Below, piece after piece: positions 43,310 through 52,782 of a DNA stretch of 64,000 nucleotides (position 1 is the first letter of the stretch; the number at the start of each line of letters is the position of its first letter). Location: NCBI RefSeq assembly GCF_004295665.1, contig NZ_CP034759.1:2294001-2358000 (forward strand). Direction: 5' to 3'. A program made the position numbers and the translations under genes. This DNA comes from Litorilituus sediminis (GTDB taxonomy: Bacteria > Pseudomonadota > Gammaproteobacteria > Enterobacterales > Alteromonadaceae). The notes beneath the pieces are model-generated. The model had not been told where the DNA came from. It made no database searches and saw only the letters and a list, made by a program, of their open reading frames with translations.

Positions 43310-44791
43310 TTATGCGTTAGCTTCAACAATTTTCTTCATATCAGTCATGTAGCCACGAAGCTCTTTACCAACAATCTCAACACCGTGATTGCGAATGGCT
43401 TCGTTAACTTCAATCAAGCGAACGTTATCAACACCATTTGAACCTGAAATACCTTCACCTAATTCCTCAAGCGATAATTTAGAAGCAAACTCTTCTAATA
43501 ATGGTACTGCTGCATGGCTAAATAAGTAGTTACCGTATTCAGCTGTATCTGAAATTACTACGTTCATTTCGTATAACTTGTTACGCGCAATACAGTTAGC
43601 AATTAATGGCGTTTCATGTAAAGACTCATAGTAAGCAGACTCTTCGATAATGCCAGAATCAACCATAGCTTCGAACGCTAATTCAACACCTGCTTTAACC
43701 ATAGCAACAACAAAAATACCTTTGTCGTAGTATTCTTGCTCGGTGATTTCTGTATCGCAATCTGGTGCTAATTCAAATGACGTTTCTGCTGTTTCAGCGC
43801 GCCATTTAAGTAAGTTAGCATCATCATTTTTCCAATCTTCCATCATAGTGGCAGAGAAACGACCTTCAATAATGTCATCCATATGCTTTTGGAAAAGTGG
43901 ACGTAAAATTTCTTTTAACTCTACAGACATATCAAACGCTTTAATCTTAGCTGGGTTTGATAAACGGTCCATCATGTTAGTGATACCGCCGTGCTTTAAG
44001 CCTTCCGTAGTAGTCTCAATACCATATTGTAATAACTTACGTGCATAACCAGCATCAACACCTTGAGCAACTAATTGCTTATGACCTAAAATGGCAGCAG
44101 TTTGCAACATACCACAAAGAATTGTTTGCTCACCCATTAAGTCTGATTTCACTTCAGCGATAAATGATGATTCTAAAACACCAGCTCTGTCACCACCTGT
44201 TGCTGAGGCATAGGCTTTAGCAATTGCTAAACCATTACCTTGCGGATCATTTTCTGGGTGAACAGCGATTAATGTTGGTACACCAAAACCACGCTTGTAT
44301 TCTTCACGAACTTCAGTACCAGGACACTTAGGAGCAACCATGACAACCGTTAGATCAGGGCGAATTTGCATGCCTTCTTCAACAATGTTGAAACCGTGTG
44401 AGTAAGATAAAGTAGCACCTTGCTTCATTAGTGGCATTACCGCACTTACCGCAGAAGTATGTTGCTTATCTGGCGTTAAGTTTAATACTAAGTCAGCTTG
44501 AGGAATTAACTCTTCGTAGTTACCTACAGTAAAACCATTTTCAGTAGCCCACTGCCATGATTGACGCTTTTCTTGAATCGCGGCATCGCGAAGCGCATAC
44601 GAAATGTTTAAGCCAGAATCGCGCATATTTAAACCTTGGTTTAAACCTTGTGCACCACAACCAACAATAACAATGTTCCAATCTTTGATGAAGTTACAGC
44701 CATCGCTGAACTCTTCACGCTTCATAAAACGACACTTGCCTAATTGCTCAAGCTTTTCACGTAAGCTTAACGTATTAAAATAATTGCTCAT
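43310..44791 (-). CDS. ilvC: ketol-acid reductoisomerase, class II
   Basis: A 493-residue NADPH-dependent enzyme of isoleucine and valine synthesis, of the long (class II, E. coli-like) form. Visible: [21 protein letters not shown] (nucleotide-binding), [30 protein letters not shown], and the duplicated C-terminal knotted domain starting around [23 protein letters not shown] precedes the start. It is divergent from ilvY, whose sites lie between them. Confidence 0.97.
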   Translation of the reverse strand: MSNYFNTLSLREKLEQLGKCRFMKREEFSDGCNFIKDWNIVIVGCGAQGLNQGLNMRDSGLNISYALRDAAIQEKRQSWQWATENGFTVGNYEELIPQADLVLNLTPDKQHTSAVSAVMPLMKQGATLSYSHGFNIVEEGMQIRPDLTVVMVAPKCPGTEVREEYKRGFGVPTLIAVHPENDPQGNGLAIAKAYASATGGDRAGVLESSFIAEVKSDLMGEQTILCGMLQTAAILGHKQLVAQGVDAGYARKLLQYGIETTTEGLKHGGITNMMDRLSNPAKIKAFDMSVELKEILRPLFQKHMDDIIEGRFSATMMEDWKNDDANLLKWRAETAETSFELAPDCDTEITEQEYYDKGIFVVAMVKAGVELAFEAMVDSGIIEESAYYESLHETPLIANCIARNKLYEMNVVISDTAEYGNYLFSHAAVPLLEEFASKLSLEELGEGISGSNGVDNVRLIEVNEAIRNHGVEIVGKELRGYMTDMKKIVEANA

Positions 44792-44884
44792 GGCTTTTCC
44801 TCAAAACTATCACTTCACTTAGTGATCACTAAGCGATATTTAACTGACTATTATCAATGCAAGCAGCTTAACGTAAATTTCTTA

Positions 44885-44930
44885 TTGCGAAAAATGATAT
44901 ATTTGCAAATCTATATTGCGTTTTTTGCAA
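44885..44930. promoter_or_regulatory. IlvY-type operator region between ilvC and ilvY
   Basis: A cluster of repeated half-sites: TTGC at 44885-44888, the palindrome TTTGCAAA at 44902-44909 and the interrupted palindrome TTGCGTTTTTTGCAA (44916-44930), which fits the LysR T-N11-A pattern. It lies upstream of both genes in the divergent interval, where IlvY of enterobacteria binds tandem operators. Confidence 0.5.
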
Positions 44931-44974
44931 CAATAGGTTTTCATAGCGATATTACAAGCAAACCAGACTCAGTT

Positions 44975-45868
44975 ATGGATCACAAAGCACTCAGTATATT
45001 CCAACATTTAGCCACCAGCTTGCACTTTGGTAAAACTGCCCAGGCGCACCATATGAGTCCATCAACCTTAAGTCGCGCTATTCAACGACTAGAGCAAGAA
45101 GTTGGCTGTGAATTACTGCACCGCGATAACCGCACGGTAGTATTAACTGATGCCGGAAAAAAATTTAAGCAATATGCCGAGCAGCAACTTGAGCTATGGC
45201 AGGGCTTTAAGCAATCATTAGAGCAAAAACAACAAGCGCTAACCGGAAAGCTGCACATATACTGCTCGGTAACCGCCGCCTATAGCCATTTACCGCCCTT
45301 GCTAGAGCGATTTCGTTTAGCACACCCTCAGGTAGAAATCATGCTCACTACAGGTGATGCCGCTGATGCCTTAGAGCAAGTACAGAGTGAATCAGTAGAT
45401 TTCGCTATTGCGGCAAATCCTGAAAACCTACCGCGTAGTGTCTATTTCCATCACCTAGCAACCTTACCGCTTGCGGTAATAGCACCCACCATGACCTGCA
45501 AAGTTCAGCAACAAATTCAGCAAGCAAGTCATAGCGCTCAAGGCATTTTATGGTCGCAAATTCCCATCATATTGCCAGATCATGGTCCAGCCCGCAGACG
45601 CTTTGATCTTTGGTACAAGAAGAAACAGCAAGGTAAAGCCAATATTTACGCAACGGTTTCTGGTCACGAAGCATTGGTGAGTATGGTTGCGCTGGGCTGT
45701 GGCGTCGGCATTGTGCCACAAGTGGTTGTTGAAAATAGTCCGGTAAAAGATCGGGTACAATACTTAGCAGATGTTGGTGAAATTACCCCCTTTGATTTAG
45801 GCATTTGCTGCCTAAATCAAAGTAAATCTCAGCCATTAATCAAAGCATTTTTTTCCGCAATTACTTAA
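44975..45868 (+). CDS. ilvY: LysR-type regulator IlvY, activator of ilvC
   Basis: A 297-residue LysR regulator closely resembling E. coli IlvY through its whole length: HTH (MSPSTLSRAIQRLEQEVG), LHIYCSVTAAYSHLPPLLERFR, LTTGDAADALEQV, DHGPARRRFDLWYKKK and YATVSGHEALVSMVALGCGVGIVP. IlvY activates ilvC in response to acetolactate/acetohydroxybutyrate. The start is set at ATG 44975 (MDHKALSIFQHLA); the earlier in-frame codon at 44822 would add 51 unrelated residues through the operator. Confidence 0.93.
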   Translation: MDHKALSIFQHLATSLHFGKTAQAHHMSPSTLSRAIQRLEQEVGCELLHRDNRTVVLTDAGKKFKQYAEQQLELWQGFKQSLEQKQQALTGKLHIYCSVTAAYSHLPPLLERFRLAHPQVEIMLTTGDAADALEQVQSESVDFAIAANPENLPRSVYFHHLATLPLAVIAPTMTCKVQQQIQQASHSAQGILWSQIPIILPDHGPARRRFDLWYKKKQQGKANIYATVSGHEALVSMVALGCGVGIVPQVVVENSPVKDRVQYLADVGEITPFDLGICCLNQSKSQPLIKAFFSAIT

Positions 45869-45882
45869 ACTAATCAGAGGGG

Positions 45883-47406
45883 TTACACAGCTACAGCAGA
45901 AGTTAAGTGACGCAATAATCTGTCCATAGCGCGATAAGATAGCGCCTCAACTAAATGCTCATGAGCTATCACAGGATTATTATCCATATCAGCAATGGTG
46001 CGAGCTATTTTTAATATTTTATGATGAGCTCGGGTAGAGAAACCTAATTTCTCCACTGCCAATTCTAAAAACTCATTATCATCTGCGCTTAATCGGCAAA
46101 ACTCTTTCAACTGGGCAGCATCGAGATGGGCATTTGCCTTACCTTGGCGACGCAGCTGAATGGCTCGACAACGCTCAACTCTCGCTTGAATCTCGCTGCT
46201 GGTTTCATTGTCCTTGCTATCTTTTGCCCACGTTCCTCGAGGCAATCGCGCCACCTCAACCTGAATATCAATGCGGTCTAAAAACGGCCCTGATAAACGA
46301 TTTAAATAACGCAACACCTGCTCAGGCGTACTGCGATTGTCATTGTAAAACCCTGTGGGGCTAGGGTTCATGGCGGCAATTAATTGAAAGCGCGCAGGAA
46401 AGCTTTGTTTTTGCATTGCACGTGAAATGGTTACTTCGCCTGACTCCATTGGCTCACGCAAAACATCTAAAACTTTACGTTCAAATTCAGGCAGTTCATC
46501 TAAAAACAGTACGCCGTTATGCGCCAATGATATTTCCCCCGGTTTTGGCTGACTACCACCACCAACCAGCGCAGCAGACGAAGCTGTATGATGCGGCGCA
46601 CGAAATGGCCGTGTCAGCCAAGAGTTCTCATCAATCAATACATTGCTAATTGATTGAATAGCAGCAGACTCAAGTGCCTCTTGCTCTGTCATAGCCGGTA
46701 AAATCCCTGCTAATCGACTTGCCAGCATAGTTTTACCCGTACCAGGAGGGCCAATGAAAAGTAAATTATGATTACCACTTGCGGCAATTTCTAACGCCCT
46801 TTTGGCAAGTGGCTGGCCGATAACATCTTTCATATCCAAGCCCGTTTGATTTTGCTCAGGCCTGACCACCTTTTCAGCCACCAAAGGTAATAATTGTTGC
46901 TTAGCAAAGTGCGGCAACAACTGGGTTAAATGCTGAATAGCATGCACCTTGGCATGTTTTACCCAGCTGGCTTGTTCAACATTTTGCTCAGGAATAATCA
47001 AGGTGCGCTGACTTTGGCTACTAGCCATAGTCATGGGGATTTCACCCACTATAGCGCGTAACTCGCCCGATAAAGCCAGCTCTCCAGCAAATTCATATTG
47101 CGATAAATCCACTTCAGGCAACTGATTTGAGGCCGCTAAAATGCCAACGGCAATCGGTAAATCAAAACGACCGCCTTCTTTAGGTAAATCTGCTGGCGCT
47201 AAATTAATGGTGATACGTTTAGCTGGAAACTCATAGCCGCAATTGATAATGGCACTACGTACCCTATCTTTGGCTTCTTTCACTGAAGTTTCAGGTAAAC
47301 CGACAATGGAAAAGGCAGGTAAGCCATTAGCTAAATGAACTTCAACGGTAACAAGCGGAGAGGATAAACCAACACGGGCACGACTATAAACACAAGCAAG
47401 CGACAT
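45883..47406 (-). CDS. comM: YifB/ComM-family magnesium-chelatase-like AAA+ ATPase
   Basis: A 507-residue AAA+ protein with an N-terminal ChlI-like fold domain (VEVHLANGLPAFSIVGLPET) and an ATPase core: Walker A FIGPPGTGKTMLASRL, Walker B GVLFLDELPEFE, RAPHHTASSAAL, and a C-terminal Mg-chelatase domain. ComM is a hexameric helicase promoting branch migration in natural transformation of Vibrio and Acinetobacter. In E. coli the orthologue yifB also sits divergently next to ilvL. Position and length agree. Confidence 0.93.
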   Translation of the reverse strand: MSLACVYSRARVGLSSPLVTVEVHLANGLPAFSIVGLPETSVKEAKDRVRSAIINCGYEFPAKRITINLAPADLPKEGGRFDLPIAVGILAASNQLPEVDLSQYEFAGELALSGELRAIVGEIPMTMASSQSQRTLIIPEQNVEQASWVKHAKVHAIQHLTQLLPHFAKQQLLPLVAEKVVRPEQNQTGLDMKDVIGQPLAKRALEIAASGNHNLLFIGPPGTGKTMLASRLAGILPAMTEQEALESAAIQSISNVLIDENSWLTRPFRAPHHTASSAALVGGGSQPKPGEISLAHNGVLFLDELPEFERKVLDVLREPMESGEVTISRAMQKQSFPARFQLIAAMNPSPTGFYNDNRSTPEQVLRYLNRLSGPFLDRIDIQVEVARLPRGTWAKDSKDNETSSEIQARVERCRAIQLRRQGKANAHLDAAQLKEFCRLSADDNEFLELAVEKLGFSTRAHHKILKIARTIADMDNNPVIAHEHLVEALSYRAMDRLLRHLTSAVAV

Positions 47407-47634
47407 AAAAATTCCATTTTTATTTATTTCCTTAGTTTTCAGTATAGCTCAGTATATTTTATACGTCGTTATTACTATTGCTCGAAGTTTGCACAAAAAA
47501 ACTATAATAAAACTTCTTGCGTCGCTGCTAACAGCTATGGTACTAATTTAATAAGGCTGGCAACTGGCTAGGCTCAATGTTTAAAACGCTAAGCAAAAAT
47601 AATAACAAGATTAGCTAGAATATAGATAAATAAA
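47407..47634 (+). promoter_or_regulatory. comM-ilvL intergenic region with probable ilv promoter
   Basis: A good -10 hexamer TATAAT lies at 47503-47508, with a candidate -35 TTGCTC at 47478-47483 (spacing 19, not ideal). If used, the transcript would have a leader of about 120 bases before ilvL. Nothing else was recognised in this 230-base stretch. Confidence 0.35.
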
Positions 47635-47718
47635 ATGAACAACTTTAACTCAATTATTATTAACCTTCTCGTCGTCGTAGTGATTATTAAGTCACTTCGA
47701 GGGTTTTCGTTGAGCTAA
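47635..47718 (+). CDS. ilvL: ilvGMEDA leader peptide
   Basis: A 27-codon frame (MNNFNSIIINLLVVVVIIK, then SLRGFSLS and TAA). Eleven consecutive-type codons for Ile, Leu and Val fill positions 7-9 and 11-18, as expected of a leader peptide that senses branched-chain aminoacyl-tRNA supply. It is followed by an attenuator hairpin and then ilvG, the same order as ilvL-ilvG in E. coli, though the amino-acid sequence differs. Confidence 0.88.
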   Translation: MNNFNSIIINLLVVVVIIKSLRGFSLS

Positions 47719-47782
47719 AGAAAAAGGCAATAAACAGAATAACAAACCCTCGTTTCGCAAGAACCGAGGGTTTTCTTTTTTT
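47698..47782 (+). promoter_or_regulatory. ilv attenuator: antiterminator segment and terminator
   Basis: Terminator: AAACCCTCG (47744-47752) pairs with CGAGGGTTT (47765-47773) around a GCAA tetraloop region, followed by TTCTTTTTTT to 47782. The same sequence CGAGGGTTT also occurs at 47698-47706, at the end of the leader peptide, and can pair with 47744-47752 instead, forming an antiterminator. A ribosome at the leader stop (47716) covers the first copy and lets the terminator form; stalling at the Ile/Leu/Val codons leaves it free. Confidence 0.85.
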
Positions 47783-47805
47783 ATAACATTATTTTTGGAA
47801 TAGAC

Positions 47806-49470
47806 ATGAATAGCAGCAAACCTTTAACAGGTGGCGGATTATTATTTGAAGTATTAGAGCAACACGGTGTAGAGCATGTATTTGGCTACCCGGGTGGCGC
47901 AATCATGCCAATTTATGATGCTTTATACGATAGCAAGGTAAAGCATTTTCTTTGTCGCCACGAGCAAGGTGCTGCATTCTCTGCAGTAGGTTATGCAAGG
48001 GCTGCAGGTAAAGTTGGTGTTTGTATGGCAACGTCAGGCCCTGGGGCAACGAACCTGATCACTGGCCTAGCCGATGCCTTGGCTGACTCTATCCCGGTTG
48101 TCGCTATCACAGGCCAAGTAGCAACATCTGCTATGGGCTCTGATGCCTTCCAAGAAATTGATATTTTTGGTCTATCACTGGCTTGTACTAAACACTCTTT
48201 CCAAGTAAGCAATATTGATGATTTAGAAAATGTTTTACATCAAGCGTTTGAAATTGCCTTAGAAGGTCGTCAAGGTCCTGTTTTAGTTGATATTCCAAAA
48301 GATATTCAACAAGCGATAGTAACGTCGCGTTTACAAGAATTTTCTCACTTAAACAACAAAGTACAGTTACCTTTAGCTGATATCAGCAATGCGATTGAAA
48401 TCTTAACTCAAGCTAAGCAGCCTATTTTATACGTTGGCGGCGGCGTGGGTATGGCCAATGCCATTGAAGAAGTTCGCAGCTTTGCCAATGAAACGGGTAT
48501 GCCAAGTGTGTCGACTTTAAAAGGCTTAGGCGCAATTAACCCAGATAACGAAAACTACCTTGGTATGTTAGGTATGCATGGCACTAAAGCCGCTAACTTA
48601 GCAGTACAAGAGTGTGATTTATTAGTGGTAGTTGGTGCACGCTTTGATGACCGTGTTACCGGAAAATTAGCTGACTTTGCCCCTAATGCTAAAGTGATTC
48701 ACTTTGACATTGATACCGCAGAAATTAATAAAAGACGTTTTGCTGATGCCGCAATTTTAGGTGACTTAAAAACCAACTTGCCATTGCTCTCTATGCCGTT
48801 AAATATCAAGCCATGGCAAGAAAAGATTCAGCAAATGATGCAAGATTACGCGTGGCGTTATGATCACCCTGGCAGCAATATTTTTGCGCCAGCGGTATTA
48901 AAAGAAATGAGTGATTTAATGCCGAAAAGCACCTGTGTAACCACAGATGTTGGTCAGCATCAAATGTGGTCTGCACAACATATCAGTGTTAACGACCCAA
49001 GCAACTTCTTAACCAGTGGCGGCATGGGTACTATGGGCTTTGGTTTACCGGCAGCAATTGGCGCGCAAATTAGTCGCCCACATGACACAGTTATCGCAGT
49101 ATCAGGTGATGGTTCAATCATGATGAACGTACAAGAGCTTGCCACCATTAAACGTTATCAAATCCCGGTAAAAATCTTACTGATCGATAACGCTAAACTA
49201 GGCATGGTACGCCAATGGCAAGATTTATTCTTTGATGGTCGTTTAAGTGAAACCGACTTAGCGGATAACCCAGATTTTTGTCAATTAGCACGCTCATTTG
49301 ACATCAAAGCGCAAACGATTACTGAAAAGAGTCAAGTCACTGATGCACTTAATGAAATGCTAGATCACCAAGGCCCATATTTACTTCATGTGAAAATTGA
49401 TGCTAAGGACAATGTATGGCCACTTGTGCCGCCAAATACTGCTAACGATAAAATGATGGAGAGTGTTTAA
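47806..49470 (+). CDS. ilvG: acetolactate synthase 2, large subunit
   Basis: A 554-residue ThDP-dependent enzyme for the common step in Val/Leu/Ile synthesis. Motifs: [23 protein letters not shown] with the catalytic Glu, [26 protein letters not shown], and the ThDP site [13 protein letters not shown] (about 425-440) followed by the NAKLGMV loop. Unlike E. coli K-12 ilvG this copy has no frameshift and is intact. It precedes ilvM by a single base. Confidence 0.96.
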   Translation: MNSSKPLTGGGLLFEVLEQHGVEHVFGYPGGAIMPIYDALYDSKVKHFLCRHEQGAAFSAVGYARAAGKVGVCMATSGPGATNLITGLADALADSIPVVAITGQVATSAMGSDAFQEIDIFGLSLACTKHSFQVSNIDDLENVLHQAFEIALEGRQGPVLVDIPKDIQQAIVTSRLQEFSHLNNKVQLPLADISNAIEILTQAKQPILYVGGGVGMANAIEEVRSFANETGMPSVSTLKGLGAINPDNENYLGMLGMHGTKAANLAVQECDLLVVVGARFDDRVTGKLADFAPNAKVIHFDIDTAEINKRRFADAAILGDLKTNLPLLSMPLNIKPWQEKIQQMMQDYAWRYDHPGSNIFAPAVLKEMSDLMPKSTCVTTDVGQHQMWSAQHISVNDPSNFLTSGGMGTMGFGLPAAIGAQISRPHDTVIAVSGDGSIMMNVQELATIKRYQIPVKILLIDNAKLGMVRQWQDLFFDGRLSETDLADNPDFCQLARSFDIKAQTITEKSQVTDALNEMLDHQGPYLLHVKIDAKDNVWPLVPPNTANDKMMESV

Positions 49471-49471
49471 C

Positions 49472-49741
49472 ATGAATAATTATAAGTTAATTATAATGAC
49501 AGACGACAGACAAGTAGTATTAGAAAGAATTCTACAAGTCACTCGTTACCGTGGCTTTCTAATCAATGGCATTAACGCACAAGTTAATACTGGTAATCAA
49601 ATTGCGACTATCGAGTTATATGTCAGTAGTGAACGACCAATTGAGCTTTTAATCGATCAGATCAATAAACTGATCGACATAAAGGGTGTCAAGGTAGACA
49701 ATAAAGCCGAAAATAACAGCGCGCAACAACACAGCGCCTAA
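49472..49741 (+). CDS. ilvM: acetolactate synthase 2, small (regulatory) subunit
   Basis: An 89-residue ACT-domain protein; pattern NYKLIIMTDDRQVVLERIL then RGFLINGINAQVN and TIELYVSSERPIELLIDQ matches the IlvM/IlvH small subunits. Its ATG at 49472 lies just behind the ilvG stop, with GGAG ahead, so it is translationally linked. Its partner is the large subunit next to it. Confidence 0.92.
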   Translation: MNNYKLIIMTDDRQVVLERILQVTRYRGFLINGINAQVNTGNQIATIELYVSSERPIELLIDQINKLIDIKGVKVDNKAENNSAQQHSA

Positions 49742-49830
49742 TTTAATATTACAGCACCCATAAGACTGAGTAGTAATTAAAAATAAATACTTAAGCTAAT
49801 CAGTTAGATGCAAAAATTTAGGAAAGAAAA

Positions 49831-50757
49831 ATGGCAAAAGTAAATGCAGAATATATTTGGTTTAACGGTGAACTCATGCCTTGGCAAAACGCCACGGTAC
49901 ACGTAATGAGCCATGCGCTTCATTATGGTTCATCAGTTTTTGAAGGTATTCGCGCCTATGAAACTCACCAAGGTACTTGTATCTTCCGTTTAGAAGAGCA
50001 CATTAAACGCTTATTTGATTCTGCGAAAGTTTATCGCATGAACATCCCTTATACACAAGAAGAAGTGATTCAAGCGTGTAAAGACGCCGTTGCCAAGAAC
50101 AACTTAAAAGCCGCTTACCTTCGTCCATTAGCCTTCTTAGGCGATGTTGGTATGGGTCTGCGTCCACCTGCCGATGCGAAAGCTGATTTAATGGTTGCAG
50201 CTTTTGCTTGGGAGGCCTATTTAGGTGCCGATGCTATCGAAAATGGCGTAGAAGTAGGTGTGTCAAGTTGGAACCGATTAGCGCCGAACACTATGCCAAC
50301 TGCAGCGAAAGCAGGTGGAAATTACTTATCTTCACAATTAATTTCTATGGAAGCTGGTCGCCATGGTTATACCGAAGGTATCGCGTTAGATGTTAATAAC
50401 ATGGTAAGTGAAGGTGCAGGACAAAACTTATTCTTAGTACGTAATGGCGTACTTTACACACCACTTAGCACGTCATCAATTTTACCTGGCTTAACACGTG
50501 ATACGGTGATTCAGTTAGCGAAGAAACTTGGTTATGAAGTGCGCGAAGAGCCAATCTCTCGTGAGTCTTTATACCTAGCTGATGAATTCTTTATGACAGG
50601 TACCGCAACCGAAGTTGTGCCAGTTAAATCAGTTGATGGTTTACCTGTAGGTACTGGCTCACGTGGCCCAGTAACTAAAGCAATTCAAGATGCCTTCTTT
50701 GGTATTTTTAACGGCTCTACCGATATTCCTGACGGCTGGTTAGACGCAGTAGAGTAA
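49831..50757 (+). CDS. ilvE: branched-chain-amino-acid aminotransferase
   Basis: A 308-residue PLP enzyme of fold type IV that carries out the last step of Ile/Val/Leu synthesis. Seen: YIWFNGELMPWQNATVHVMSHALHYGSSVFEGIR, the Schiff-base lysine in AAKAGGNYLSSQ, GYTEGIALDVNNMVSEGAGQNLF and GTATEVVPV. It is full length. Confidence 0.96.
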   Translation: MAKVNAEYIWFNGELMPWQNATVHVMSHALHYGSSVFEGIRAYETHQGTCIFRLEEHIKRLFDSAKVYRMNIPYTQEEVIQACKDAVAKNNLKAAYLRPLAFLGDVGMGLRPPADAKADLMVAAFAWEAYLGADAIENGVEVGVSSWNRLAPNTMPTAAKAGGNYLSSQLISMEAGRHGYTEGIALDVNNMVSEGAGQNLFLVRNGVLYTPLSTSSILPGLTRDTVIQLAKKLGYEVREEPISRESLYLADEFFMTGTATEVVPVKSVDGLPVGTGSRGPVTKAIQDAFFGIFNGSTDIPDGWLDAVE

Positions 50758-50779
50758 TTTAATTAGGCAATAAAATTAT

Positions 50780-50807
50780 AGGGCTAAGCACATGCTCAGC
50801 CCTTTTA
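50780..50807 (+). terminator. hairpin between ilvE and ilvD
   Basis: AGGGCT-A-AGCA / TGCT-C-AGCCCT with a CA loop (50780-50803), followed by a short T-run and ACC. It resembles a partial terminator that would lower ilvDA expression relative to ilvGME. Confidence 0.55.
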
Positions 50808-50909
50808 CCTAAAAGGCAAAGTCATATTTTTACTAATGATTACTCAGTCCTTAGTGAAAATATTATTTTCATCAATTTTAATCGATTTATAAAAACAGGT
50901 AGTAACACC

Positions 50910-52772
50910 ATGGCTAAATTAAGATCTGCAACTTCCACCCAAGGCCGTAACATGGCTGGTGCGCGTGCCCTATGGCGAGCAACTGGTATGACAGATGGTG
51001 ACTTTGGCAAACCTATTATTGCCGTGGTGAATTCATTTACTCAATTTGTACCTGGTCACGTTCATTTAAAAGATATGGGACAACTGGTTGCCGGTGCCAT
51101 TGAAGAAGCTGGCGGTGTTGCCAAAGAATTCAATACTATTGCCGTTGATGATGGTATCGCTATGGGTCATAGCGGTATGTTATATAGCTTGCCATCACGT
51201 GACTTAATTGCTGACTCAGTAGAGTATATGGTTAATGCTCACTGCGCCGATGCCATGGTCTGTATTTCTAACTGTGACAAAATCACTCCGGGCATGTTAA
51301 TGGCTGCCATGCGCCTAAATATTCCAGTAATTTTTGTTTCAGGTGGCCCGATGGAAGCAGGAAAAACTAAGCTTTCTGAGCAACTAATTAAACTTGATTT
51401 AGTTGATGCCATGATTCAAGGTGCTGATCCTGACGTATCAGACGAGCAAAGTGACCAAGTTGAGCGCTCTGCCTGCCCAACCTGTGGTTCTTGTTCAGGT
51501 ATGTTCACAGCAAACTCAATGAACTGTTTGGCTGAAGCATTAGGTTTAGCCTTGCCGGGTAACGGTTCAATGCTAGCTACTCACGCCGATCGCGAGCAAT
51601 TATTCTTAAAAGCGGGTAAGCAAATTGTTGAACTTACCAAGCGTTATTACCAGCAAGATGATGAAAGTGCGCTACCGCGCAACATTGCCAACAAAGATGC
51701 CATCCACAATGCTATGTGTTTAGACATTGCCATGGGCGGCTCAACCAATACTATTTTGCACTTGTTAGCCATGGCGCAAGAAGCAGAGATTGACTACACC
51801 ATGAGCGATATGGACAAACTTTCTCGCGAAGTACCACAACTTTGTAAAGTGGCTCCATCTACGCCTGATTATCATATGGAAGATGTCCACCGTGCTGGTG
51901 GTGTCATCGCTATTTTAGGTGAATTAGCACGTGCCAAACTGCTAAAAATGGATGTCACTAATGTCTTAGGTACCACTTTAGCTGAACACTTAGCGCAATA
52001 TGATATCAAAACCACCGAAGATGAGGCGGTGAAAAAATTCTATCGTGCCGGCCCTGCAGGTATTCGTACCACCAAAGCCTTTAGCCAAGATTGTCGTTGG
52101 GACACCTTAGATGATGACCGTGAAAACGGCTGTATTCGCTCTATCGATAATGCCTTTTCAACTGAAGGTGGCTTAGCAGTACTTTCAGGTAATATCGCCC
52201 TTGATGGTTGTGTAGTTAAAACTGCTGGTGTTAGCGATGATAACTTAACCTTTACTGGTCCTGCCCATGTATTTGAAAGCCAAGACGATGCCGTTCGAGG
52301 CATTTTAGATGGCGACGTAGTTGCCGGTGAAGTGGTGGTTATTCGCTACGAAGGTCCTAAGGGTGGTCCAGGTATGCAAGAAATGCTTTATCCAACCACC
52401 TACTTAAAATCTATGGGCTTAGGTAAAGCCTGTGCATTACTGACTGACGGTCGTTTCTCTGGCGGTACTTCAGGTTTATCTATTGGTCATGTTTCACCAG
52501 AAGCGGCTAGCGGCGGCACCATAGCGCTAGTTGAGCAAGGCGATATTATTCATATCGATATTCCAAGTCGCTCAATCAGCCTTAATGTAAGCGAAGCAGA
52601 GTTAGCGCAACGTCGCGCCAATATGGACGCCAAAGGTAAAGAAGCTTGGAAGCCAGCTGCTCGTATTCGTCCAATCAGTTACGCGCTGAAAAACTACGCA
52701 ATGTTAGCGACCAGTGCCGATAAAGGTGCTGTACGTAACCGTGATTTATTAGATGGTTTAACAGAAAAGTAA
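50910..52772 (+). CDS. ilvD: dihydroxy-acid dehydratase
   Basis: A 620-residue Fe-S dehydratase for the third step of Ile/Val synthesis. Cluster cysteines lie in [12 protein letters not shown] and [18 protein letters not shown]; also [24 protein letters not shown] and [18 protein letters not shown]. It starts [21 protein letters not shown], typical of the family. It precedes ilvA by 10 bases. Confidence 0.97.
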   Translation: MAKLRSATSTQGRNMAGARALWRATGMTDGDFGKPIIAVVNSFTQFVPGHVHLKDMGQLVAGAIEEAGGVAKEFNTIAVDDGIAMGHSGMLYSLPSRDLIADSVEYMVNAHCADAMVCISNCDKITPGMLMAAMRLNIPVIFVSGGPMEAGKTKLSEQLIKLDLVDAMIQGADPDVSDEQSDQVERSACPTCGSCSGMFTANSMNCLAEALGLALPGNGSMLATHADREQLFLKAGKQIVELTKRYYQQDDESALPRNIANKDAIHNAMCLDIAMGGSTNTILHLLAMAQEAEIDYTMSDMDKLSREVPQLCKVAPSTPDYHMEDVHRAGGVIAILGELARAKLLKMDVTNVLGTTLAEHLAQYDIKTTEDEAVKKFYRAGPAGIRTTKAFSQDCRWDTLDDDRENGCIRSIDNAFSTEGGLAVLSGNIALDGCVVKTAGVSDDNLTFTGPAHVFESQDDAVRGILDGDVVAGEVVVIRYEGPKGGPGMQEMLYPTTYLKSMGLGKACALLTDGRFSGGTSGLSIGHVSPEAASGGTIALVEQGDIIHIDIPSRSISLNVSEAELAQRRANMDAKGKEAWKPAARIRPISYALKNYAMLATSADKGAVRNRDLLDGLTEK

Positions 52773-52782
52773 TTATAACATT

